A stretch of DNA of 7,727 nt from Stagnihabitans sp039932095 (GTDB lineage Bacteria > Pseudomonadota > Alphaproteobacteria > Rhodobacterales > Rhodobacteraceae), in contig JBDTQR010000205.1 in the NCBI GenBank assembly GCA_039932095.1, positions 1-7,727 on the forward strand, in the 5' to 3' direction. Below are positions 1-5,919 of the stretch, piece after piece; position 1 is the stretch's first letter, and each line of letters opens with the position of its first letter. The notes beneath the pieces are model-generated. The model was given only the letters and a program-made list of their open reading frames with translations, was not told the origin of the DNA and made no database searches. The translations under genes and the position numbers were made by a program.

Positions 1-621
1 GGCAACGACCTGCTCTACGGCGGCGACGGCAATGACAGCCTGTCGGGCGGCACAGAGAACGACACGCTGTACGGCGATCTGGGCAATGACACATTGTCGG
101 GGGACGTGGGCAACGATGTGCTCTACGGCGGCGACGGTAACGACCTGGTCAATGGCGGCGATGGCAATGACGCGGTCAACGGCGATCTCGGCAACGACAC
201 GCTCTACGGCGACGCGGGCAGCGATACGCTGTACGGCGGGGGCGGCCAAGATGTGCTGTACGGCGGCGATGCGGCGGATACGCTTTATGGCGGCACCGGC
301 GATGACACGCTGTCGGGCGATGCGGGCAATGACCAGCTTTATGGCGAGGACGGCAATGACAGCCTCGCGGGTGGCATCGGGGACGATCTGCTGGACGGCG
401 GCGCCGGCAATGATGTGCTGGACGGTGGCGCTGGTGCGGACAGTCTTTACGGCGGCGATGGCAATGATGTCCTTTATGGCGGCGACGAAGACGATCTCCT
501 GGCTGGCGGGGCTGGTGACGACACGCTTTATGGCGGTGCCGGCAATGAAAGCTTTGCCGATGAGGCCGGCGGTGACAGCTTCTATGGCGGTGACGGCGAC
601 GATACGTTCCACGGCGGCATA
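1..621 (+). repeat. Tandem 27-bp coding repeats (23 RTX nonapeptide units)
   Basis: The stretch divides exactly into 23 units of 27 bp, each encoding nine residues of the pattern G-N-D-x-L-x-G-G-x. Typical units are GNDTLYGDA, GNDVLYGGD and GDDTLYGGA. The DNA copies have diverged at third positions, but some long identities remain: the same 17 bases occur at 154-170 and 451-467, which is 11 units apart. The first unit begins at base 1, so the array probably extends upstream of the window. Units 21-23 are more degenerate (GNESFADEA, GGDSFYGGD, GDDTFHGGI). The next unit, at 622-645, has eight residues and breaks the period before the linker. In RTX proteins each pair of turns binds calcium through the Asp residues, and the array helps folding after export. 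Confidence 0.93.
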
Positions 622-1380
622 GGTGACTTTGTCGATGGCGGGACGGGCAATGATCTGCTGGACCTGTCGGCATGGGGTTGGTCGCTGACCAATATCATCT
701 ATGATCCCTTGGACCACCAAAACGGCACGGTGCAGTTCCTGAACGCCTCGGGTCAGGTCATCGGTTCCCTGCAATTTTCCAACATCGAGAAGGTATTGCC
801 CTGCTTCACCTCGGGCACGCTGATCCGCACCGGACGCGGTCTGGTGGCGGTTGAGACACTGGTGGCCGGCGATCTGGTGGTGACCCGCGATCACGGGCTG
901 CAGGCGCTGCGCTGGGTCGGTTCGCGGCAGTTGAGCGTGGCCGATCTGATTGTGCAGCCGGCGTTGCAGCCGGTGCGGATTTCGGCGGGTGCCCTCGGCG
1001 GCGGGTTGCCGGAGCGCGACATGATGGTGTCGGCCCAGCACCGGATGCTGGTGGAAGGCGCACGGGCCGAGATGCTGTTTGGCGAGGCCGAGGTGCTGGT
1101 CGCCGCGACCCATCTGACCGGGCTGCCGGGGGTCGAGCAGGTGTTGCCGATGGGGCTGACCTATCTGCATCTGTTGTTCGACGCCCATGAACTGATCGAG
1201 GCGGACGGAGCCTGGACTGAAAGCTTCCAGCCTGCGACCCGGACCTTGAACAACATGGCGGATGACCAGCGTGCCGAAATCGAGGCGCTGTTCCCGGCCT
1301 TGGTGGTGGAGGCTGATGGCTATCCAGCTGCCCGGCTGACCCTGAAAAGCCACGAAGCGCGGGTACTGTTGTCGGCCTAA
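1..1380 (+). CDS. RTX calcium-binding repeat protein with C-terminal Hint domain (5' truncated by window edge)
   Basis: The reading frame is open from base 1 to a TAA at 1378-1380, giving 459 visible residues; the true start lies upstream. Residues 1-207 are 23 uninterrupted nonapeptides of the GGxGxDxLx type, which in RTX proteins fold into a calcium-binding beta-roll and usually mark type I-secreted proteins. After an eight-residue unit and a linker (about 216-266) comes a Hint_2-like domain. It starts at the expected catalytic Cys268 (PCFTSGTLIRT), followed by VETLVAGDLVVTRD, then SAQHRMLV with His347, and near the end YLHLLFDAHELIEADG and ESFQP. Hint domains descend from hedgehog/intein self-splicing folds, so autocleavage next to Cys268 is possible but unproven. 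Related RTX-Hint proteins are common in Rhodobacterales and mostly have no known role. No catalytic effector domain is visible in this part. An internal TTG at 94 is just a Leu codon. The gene converges on the minus-strand nucleotidyltransferase and overlaps it by 4 bp. Family assignment is firm; function is unknown. Confidence 0.93.
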   Translation, partial: GNDLLYGGDGNDSLSGGTENDTLYGDLGNDTLSGDVGNDVLYGGDGNDLVNGGDGNDAVNGDLGNDTLYGDAGSDTLYGGGGQDVLYGGDAADTLYGGTGDDTLSGDAGNDQLYGEDGNDSLAGGIGDDLLDGGAGNDVLDGGAGADSLYGGDGNDVLYGGDEDDLLAGGAGDDTLYGGAGNESFADEAGGDSFYGGDGDDTFHGGIGDFVDGGTGNDLLDLSAWGWSLTNIIYDPLDHQNGTVQFLNASGQVIGSLQFSNIEKVLPCFTSGTLIRTGRGLVAVETLVAGDLVVTRDHGLQALRWVGSRQLSVADLIVQPALQPVRISAGALGGGLPERDMMVSAQHRMLVEGARAEMLFGEAEVLVAATHLTGLPGVEQVLPMGLTYLHLLFDAHELIEADGAWTESFQPATRTLNNMADDQRAEIEALFPALVVEADGYPAARLTLKSHEARVLLSA

Positions 1381-1973
1381 GCCCGGTCTGGCCCCACCCT
1401 GCGGCTGCGCCATGTCGCCCAATCTTCGGGGGTGTCGAGGTCGGTCGTCGCATGTGCGTCGGGCAGGGGGACGGACCGAACCTTTTGGCCCTCGACGATC
1501 GAGCGTGCACCGCTGTCACCTTCCAATCGGGCGATGTCGGGCAGGAATTGGCGGGGCAGGATCACCGGATGACCGGGCTGACCAGCCTCGCTGGCACCCC
1601 GATGGATCACCTCAGGGGCAAGGGCGAAGGCAGCAATCAGGGTTTGCAGGTCTTCCGTCGTCAGGTCTGGCATGTCAGCGGGCAGGATCATCAGCGCTGA
1701 GGTCAGGCTTCGGACGGCACGCCGCAGCGAGGCCGACATGCCGGAGGCCGCGTCGGGTACCGGAAGTATGGCGACATTCAGCCCGTCGAGTGCAGCGCTG
1801 CGGTCGCTGTCTTCGGGGCGCAGAGTGACGATCACCGGGCAGCTGGTCGCCAGTGCCATGCGCACCTGACGGCGCAGCAGCGGCTGACCCTCGACCTGTT
1901 CCATGAGCTTGTCGCCGCCCCGCATGCGCGAGGCAGAGCCGGCAGCCGGGATCAGGATGGTCAATGCGGTCAT
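1377..1973 (-). CDS. MocA-like molybdenum cofactor cytidylyltransferase / NTP_transferase_3 family nucleotidyltransferase
   Basis: This 198-residue cytoplasmic protein has the layout of the MobA/MocA nucleotidyltransferase family. The N-terminal nucleotide-binding loop is ILIPAAGSASRMRGGDKL (residues 6-23). It continues with ILPADMPDLT, whose Asp100 should bind metal, GQPGHPV (131-137), GDSGAR (152-157) and a C-terminal DLDTPEDW. The AAG in the first motif resembles MocA, which attaches CMP to molybdopterin, more than the AGG of the GTP-using MobA; this is a weak substrate indicator. Length is normal for the family. The ATG at 1973 was chosen because family members start a few residues before the nucleotide-binding loop. 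A GTG at 2000 would add nine residues, some encoded within a G-rich hairpin. Neither start has a convincing Shine-Dalgarno sequence. It lies 88 bp after the oxidoreductase gene on the same strand. No xdhC or molybdoenzyme gene is in view, so its client enzyme is unknown. Confidence 0.85.
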   Translation of the reverse strand: MTALTILIPAAGSASRMRGGDKLMEQVEGQPLLRRQVRMALATSCPVIVTLRPEDSDRSAALDGLNVAILPVPDAASGMSASLRRAVRSLTSALMILPADMPDLTTEDLQTLIAAFALAPEVIHRGASEAGQPGHPVILPRQFLPDIARLEGDSGARSIVEGQKVRSVPLPDAHATTDLDTPEDWATWRSRRVGPDRA

Positions 1974-1982
1974 TTTGGCCAA

Positions 1983-2025
1983 GGCCGGGGGGGTTTCCAC
2001 CCCTCAGGTCCCCCGAGAATATTTG
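1983..2025 (-). other. G-rich intergenic hairpin element between the oxidoreductase and nucleotidyltransferase genes
   Basis: Read on the minus strand, an AT-rich start (AAATATTC) is followed by G5, a short spacer, then GGGGT-GGAA-ACCCC (2003 back to 1990) and a C-run ending in GGCC. The GGGGT/ACCCC arms form a 5-bp stem with a 4-nt loop; G5 at 2015-2011 could pair with the C-run instead. There is no T-tract after it, so it is not a classical rho-independent terminator. From memory, similar AAATAT...GGGGG...CCCCC segments are frequent between genes in Rhodobacteraceae, which suggests a dispersed intergenic element, but this was not searched. It could stabilise the 3' end of the oxidoreductase mRNA or dampen read-through into the nucleotidyltransferase gene. 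The rest of the 88-bp gap shows no clear signal. Confidence 0.4.
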
Positions 2026-2061
2026 TGCCAGCATGAAAGGTTGGGCGCGGTTTGGGAAGCT

Positions 2062-4488
2062 CTATCCGCGCATCCTTGCGCCGTCGGCGTCGAACAGCGG
2101 CGTCAGATGCACCTTGGCCTTGCGGCGTTCGCCGAGGATTTCAATCTCGACCGCGGTGCCGTCATGGGCGCGGTCGGCGGGCAGAAAGCCGATGGCGAGG
2201 CTCTTGCCGGTGAAATGCGAAAAGCCGCCAGAGGTGCACCAGCCGACAACGGCGTCGTCAAGCCAGATTGGCTCCCAGGCCACAACGTCGGCGTCGGCAG
2301 CCTCGACGATGAAGGTGACCAGTTTGCGTTTCGGGCCCGAGGCCTTTTCGGCCATGGCGGCGGCTTTGCCGATCCAGTCGGCGTCCTTGTTCCAGCGGAT
2401 AAAGCGGTCAAGGCCGGTTTCCAAAGGCGTGTAATCCGGTGAGAATTCGCGGCCCCACGAGCCGAACCATTTGTCGAGCCGCAGCGACATCATGGCCCGC
2501 ATCCCGAACGGCCGGATGTTGTATTCGGCCCCGGCGGCGGTGAGGGTGTCCCACAGATGGCGGACCGACATATGGTCGCAGAAGATTTCATAGCCCAGAT
2601 CAGCGGTGTAGCTGACACGCTGGACGATGCAATTGGCCATGCCGACGGTCATCCGGCGCACATCCATGAACTTGAACGCGGCGGCAGAGACGTCGGAGCG
2701 GGTGACCTTTTCCAGCACCTTGCGGGCGTTCGGCCCGGCGATGGTAAAGCCCGATCGCGCGTCGGAGATGTTTTCGACCGTGACGCCGGGTTCAGCATGC
2801 TGCTCGAACCAGCGGTAGTGCCAGCCCTGCGCGCCGTAGCTGGCAGTCAGCTGGAATTCGGTTTCGCTGAGGCAGGACACGGTGAAATCGCCGAAGATCT
2901 TGCCAGAAGCGGCCAGCATCGGGGTCAGTGACAGGCGGCCGGGTTTCGGGATGGTGCCGGCCATCATCATGTCAAGCCAGGCCCGGGCATTCTTGCCCTT
3001 GACCAGATACTTGCCGAAATTCTGCAACTCGTTGATGCCAACGGAGTCTCGAACGGCCATCACTTCCTGCCGCGTCGCCTCCCAGGCGTTGGAGCGTTTG
3101 AACGTCGGCGTTTCATAGACAGGCTCGCCGGGCAGGGCGTAGTAGTTCACGACTTCCAGCCCGTATTGCTGACCCCAGACCGCATTCAGCGCGCAGTTGG
3201 CTTCATACATCGGCGTGGTGCGGAAGGGTCGGGCGGCGGGGCGTTCCTCGTTCGGGTAGCCAACCGAAAACCGCATCTGATAGTTTTCGATGACCTTGGG
3301 CACGGTATAGCCCGGCGTCGTCCAGGTGCCGAAGCGAGACACGTCAAAGCCGCGCGGGTCGCGTTCGACCTCGCCGTGGATGATCCATTGCGCGAGGCTG
3401 AGGCCCATGCCGCCGCCCTGCGAAAAGCCCGCCATCACGGCGCAGGCCGACCAGTAGTTGCGCAGGCCCTGCACCGGGCCGATCAGCGGGTTGCCATCGG
3501 GGGCGAAGGTGAAGGGGCCGTGGATAACGCGCTTGACGCCGGAGCGTTCCAGCACCGGAAAGCGGCGGTAGGCGAAATTGACCGAGTCCTCGATCTTGTC
3601 GAATTGCTCGTTCAGAAGCTCGTGGCCAAAGCCCCAGGGCGTGCCGTCAACTGACCACGGCTCACAAGGTTTTTCGTAAAAACCGATGCAGAGGCCGCGA
3701 CCTTCCTGGCGCAGATAGCTTTCGCCACCGGGGTCCATGACATGCGGAAACTCGCGGCCGCTTTTCAGGATGTCCATGATCTCGGGGATGTCGTCGGTCA
3801 CCAGATACTGGTGCGCCATCGGTAGCAGCGGCAGATAGACCCCGGCCATCGCACCAATCTCACGCGCCCACAGACCGCCGGCGTTGACCACATGTTCCGC
3901 AATGATGGTGCCCTGTTCGGTGACCACTTCCCAAGAGCCATCCGCACGAGGATTGGTCTCCAGAACCCTGTTGTGCAAGACAATTTCCGCCCCGCCCATC
4001 CGCGCAGCCCTGGCATAGGCATGGGTGGTGCCCGAGGGGTCGAGATGGCCATCGAGCGGATCATACAACGCCCCGATGATGCCCTGGGTGTTGACCATGC
4101 CGTCGGTGAAATCCTCAACCTCTTTGGGACTGAGCAGCCGGGTGTCGAGCCCCATGTAACGGTGCTTGGCGCGTTCGGCCTTAAGCTGGTCAAAGCGTTC
4201 AGTCGTGTCGGCCAGAGTGATGCCGCCGACATGGTGCAACCCGCATGACATGCCGGTGATCGCTTCCAACTCCTTGTAGAGCCGGATCGTGTAACCTTGC
4301 AGCGCGGCCATGTTGGTATCGCCGTTGATGGTATGAAAGCCGCCTGCTGCGTGCCAGGTCGAACCCGAGGTCAGATCCGACCGCTCCACCAGCATCACAT
4401 CCGACCAGCCCAGCTTGGTGAGGTGGTACAGCACCGAGCAGCCGACGACGCCGCCGCCAATGACCAGAACGCGCGTGTGGGTTTTCAT
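2062..4488 (-). CDS. FAD-dependent oxidoreductase fused to GcvT aminomethyltransferase (dimethylglycine/sarcosine dehydrogenase family)
   Basis: This 808-residue protein probably oxidises an N-methyl group of an amine or amino acid substrate at FAD and passes the formaldehyde-level carbon to tetrahydrofolate. Residues 1-370 form a DAO-type FAD domain: GGGVVG (11-16) binds the dinucleotide, Glu35 ends the second strand, and TSGSTWHAAG places His46 where dimethylglycine and sarcosine dehydrogenases carry a histidine linked covalently to FAD. Near 330-365, DGNPLIGP and the GGGMG segment complete the fold. An FAO_M-like central domain follows (about 370-430, with RFSVGYPNEE and ARPFRTTP). Next are GCV_T (about 430-690, with DLGYEIF near 630) and GCV_T_C (about 710-795, with TSGGFSHFTGKSLAIGFLP). 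Length matches bacterial four-domain members. The ATG at 4488 is supported by GGAGG six bases upstream. No signal peptide is seen, so it should be cytoplasmic. It follows livM by 128 bp on the same strand. The family is secure; the exact substrate (dimethylglycine, sarcosine or another N-methyl compound) is not. Confidence 0.92.
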   Translation of the reverse strand: MKTHTRVLVIGGGVVGCSVLYHLTKLGWSDVMLVERSDLTSGSTWHAAGGFHTINGDTNMAALQGYTIRLYKELEAITGMSCGLHHVGGITLADTTERFDQLKAERAKHRYMGLDTRLLSPKEVEDFTDGMVNTQGIIGALYDPLDGHLDPSGTTHAYARAARMGGAEIVLHNRVLETNPRADGSWEVVTEQGTIIAEHVVNAGGLWAREIGAMAGVYLPLLPMAHQYLVTDDIPEIMDILKSGREFPHVMDPGGESYLRQEGRGLCIGFYEKPCEPWSVDGTPWGFGHELLNEQFDKIEDSVNFAYRRFPVLERSGVKRVIHGPFTFAPDGNPLIGPVQGLRNYWSACAVMAGFSQGGGMGLSLAQWIIHGEVERDPRGFDVSRFGTWTTPGYTVPKVIENYQMRFSVGYPNEERPAARPFRTTPMYEANCALNAVWGQQYGLEVVNYYALPGEPVYETPTFKRSNAWEATRQEVMAVRDSVGINELQNFGKYLVKGKNARAWLDMMMAGTIPKPGRLSLTPMLAASGKIFGDFTVSCLSETEFQLTASYGAQGWHYRWFEQHAEPGVTVENISDARSGFTIAGPNARKVLEKVTRSDVSAAAFKFMDVRRMTVGMANCIVQRVSYTADLGYEIFCDHMSVRHLWDTLTAAGAEYNIRPFGMRAMMSLRLDKWFGSWGREFSPDYTPLETGLDRFIRWNKDADWIGKAAAMAEKASGPKRKLVTFIVEAADADVVAWEPIWLDDAVVGWCTSGGFSHFTGKSLAIGFLPADRAHDGTAVEIEILGERRKAKVHLTPLFDADGARMRG

Positions 4489-4494
4489 GTCCCG

Positions 4495-4499
4495 CCTCC
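4495..4499 (-). promoter_or_regulatory. Shine-Dalgarno sequence of the FAD/GcvT oxidoreductase gene
   Basis: The minus strand reads GGAGG, then six bases (CGGGAC), then the ATG at 4488. This is a near-ideal ribosome binding site. It fixes the start codon so that the FAD-binding motif begins ten residues in, as usual for the family. It is the strongest such site in the window. Confidence 0.85.
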
Positions 4500-4523
4500 G
4501 TTAGATCTCGTTTGGTCCAGAAA

Positions 4524-4552
4524 TACCCATGCAAACCGCAAAGACCTGTCAA
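4524..4552 (-). promoter_or_regulatory. Possible promoter of the FAD/GcvT oxidoreductase gene
   Basis: The minus strand carries a perfect sigma-70-type -35 hexamer, TTGACA, at 4552-4547. It lies just downstream of livM and 59 to 64 bases before the ATG. The -10 region is poor: 17 bases on there is TGGGTA, and with a 19-base spacer GGTATT. A start near 4515 would leave a leader of about 25 bases containing GGAGG. The -35 is convincing but the -10 is not, so this may be weak or activator-dependent. TTGACA also occurs by chance. Confidence 0.35.
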
Positions 4553-4576
4553 AAGGCGACATTGGGCGTCGCCTTT
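4551..4576 (-). terminator. Terminator-like hairpin after livM
   Basis: A perfect 9-bp inverted repeat, AAAGGCGAC and GTCGCCTTT, flanks a 7-base loop, and lies 41 to 66 bases past the livM stop. Read on the minus strand the 3' arm ends in TTTT, then GACA. The T-run is short and three of its four bases belong to the stem, so this is a weak rho-independent terminator or attenuator. It would reduce, not necessarily abolish, transcription from the liv genes into the oxidoreductase gene. Read on the plus strand the hairpin has no T-tract and no gene to terminate. Confidence 0.55.
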
Positions 4577-4616
4577 GTCCAATGGCAAGGGGTTGGTTGC
4601 AAAACTGGGTGCGCTT

Positions 4617-5918
4617 CTATTTCTCGGGCAACAGGCCCTTCGGGCTGAACCGCAGCACGACCAGCAGCGCCACGCCCAGCACCAGCAAGCGCAATTGCGG
4701 ACCAAGGTCGTTCAGATGGTCCCGCAATGGGCCAGGTGACATGCCATCGGTGATCAGACCCATCAAGAGCGGGCCGACATTGTCGACGATCAACCACAGC
4801 CAGCCCACCAGCAATCCGCCGAGCACAGCGCCCCAGTTGTTGCCAGAGCCGCCGACGATGACCATGATCCAGATCAGAAAGGTGAAACGCAGCGGTGAAT
4901 ACTCTCCCGGCACCAGTTGACCGGCCATCGAGGTCATCATGGCACCCGACACCCCGACCACCGCGGAACCAAGGATGAACACCAGCAAATGCTGCCGCGT
5001 CACATCCTTGCCCATCGCCTCGGCCGACACTTCATTGTCCCGGATCGCCCGCATCATCCGGCCCCATGGCGACTTCAGCGCCCGCTCCAAAAGCCAGATC
5101 AGCATCAGCAGAACCGCGCCGAACATCACGATATAGAATATCTGGACGGTGATGGTTGAGGCGGTGATCGGGTTTAACCCATATTTGGTGCAAAGGCCCA
5201 GAAACCACGGATCAACCTGCAACTCGACCTCATAGGGCACCGGCCACGGTCGCGGCAGATGGATGAAATTCTTGACGCCGCGCGCCATCCAGTCTTCGGA
5301 CTTCATCGCGGTGATGATGATCTCGGCGATGCCCAGCGTGGCAATCGCCAGATAGTCCGAACGCAGGCCAAGCGCAGTCTTGCCGATTGCCCAGGCGGCG
5401 GCTGCGGCAAATAAGCCGCCCACCGGCCAAGCCCAGACCGAATTCAGCCCAAAGCCGCCGATATTGCCAAAGGTCGCCGGATTGTAGCCCTCGACCGCCG
5501 CGACCCCACCGTCAAACACATACCGGTAGAGGAAAAACCCACAGACCAGCAGAACCGTCATCACCAGACTGCGTTTGCGCCCCTTGGCCATGCGCTGCCA
5601 GACCGCCACCGCAAAGGCGATGATCGCGACGGCCAGCGCCAGACCGCCCAGCAAACGCCAGCCGCCCAAGGCAAAAGCCTCGGGCACCGGATCGCCCGAC
5701 ACGATGACCACAGCAAGGCCCCCAAGGGCGACAGACCCCATGATACCGGTCGAAAACAACCCGGCATAACCCCATTGCATGTTCACCCCCAAGGCCATGA
5801 TCGCCGACAGGATGCCGATGTTCAGGGTGAACAGACTGACGTTCCAACTGAGTAGAAAGCCGGTGGCGACGAACAGCAGGCCGACCAGGGCAAACAGGAT
5901 GGGCGCACGTTGGGTCAT
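4617..5918 (-). CDS. livM: LivM-type permease of a branched-chain-amino-acid-family ABC importer
   Basis: This 433-residue inner-membrane permease should pair with LivH to form the channel of a HAAT-family importer. Recognisable LivM landmarks are ALGVNMQWGYAGLFSTG (42-58), LRSDYLAIATLGIAEII (185-201), and the cytoplasmic coupling segment GRMMRAIRDNEVSAEAMGKD (286-305), which contacts the ATPases. The C-terminus is RFSPKGLLPEK. About ten hydrophobic segments are visible. It is longer than common LivM proteins (about 300-360 residues). The excess lies mainly between 76 and 155: two added hydrophobic stretches (about 87-107 and 117-135) separated by a basic loop, KGRKR. The stretch after 201, usually a TGG-type motif, reads ARGVKNFIHLPRPWP instead. 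The ATG at 5918 is one base after the livH stop, with AGGGGA six bases upstream. The substrate cannot be read from the sequence; HAAT permeases also carry urea, amides and other amino compounds. Confidence 0.9.
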   Translation of the reverse strand: MTQRAPILFALVGLLFVATGFLLSWNVSLFTLNIGILSAIMALGVNMQWGYAGLFSTGIMGSVALGGLAVVIVSGDPVPEAFALGGWRLLGGLALAVAIIAFAVAVWQRMAKGRKRSLVMTVLLVCGFFLYRYVFDGGVAAVEGYNPATFGNIGGFGLNSVWAWPVGGLFAAAAAWAIGKTALGLRSDYLAIATLGIAEIIITAMKSEDWMARGVKNFIHLPRPWPVPYEVELQVDPWFLGLCTKYGLNPITASTITVQIFYIVMFGAVLLMLIWLLERALKSPWGRMMRAIRDNEVSAEAMGKDVTRQHLLVFILGSAVVGVSGAMMTSMAGQLVPGEYSPLRFTFLIWIMVIVGGSGNNWGAVLGGLLVGWLWLIVDNVGPLLMGLITDGMSPGPLRDHLNDLGPQLRLLVLGVALLVVLRFSPKGLLPEK

Positions 5919-5919
5919 G

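Noticed and set aside
32..622. Open frame of 196 residues overlapping the RTX repeats in another plus frame, and a 165-residue one on the minus strand (176-673)
   Set aside because: Both are shadows of the 27-bp coding repeats in GC-rich DNA. Their products are low-complexity Thr/Met/Ala or Arg/His runs with no recognisable domain.
1..645. Regular 27-bp repeats that could resemble a CRISPR or minisatellite array
   Set aside because: The period is a whole number of codons, the frame stays open and the product is a textbook RTX pattern. There are no unique spacers between invariant repeats.
1903..2442. Plus-strand open frames of 179 and 156 residues opposite the oxidoreductase 3' end
   Set aside because: They overlap a well-supported domain (GCV_T_C) on the other strand, start inside the nucleotidyltransferase gene and show no family motifs.
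2062..4488. DMSP demethylase (DmdA) as identity of the GcvT protein
   Set aside because: DmdA is a GcvT-only protein of roughly 370 residues. This one has a full FAD domain with GGGVVG and the WHAAG histidine in front.
4552..4576. The hairpin as a plus-strand terminator
   Set aside because: No plus-strand gene ends nearby, and on that strand the stem is not followed by a T-tract.
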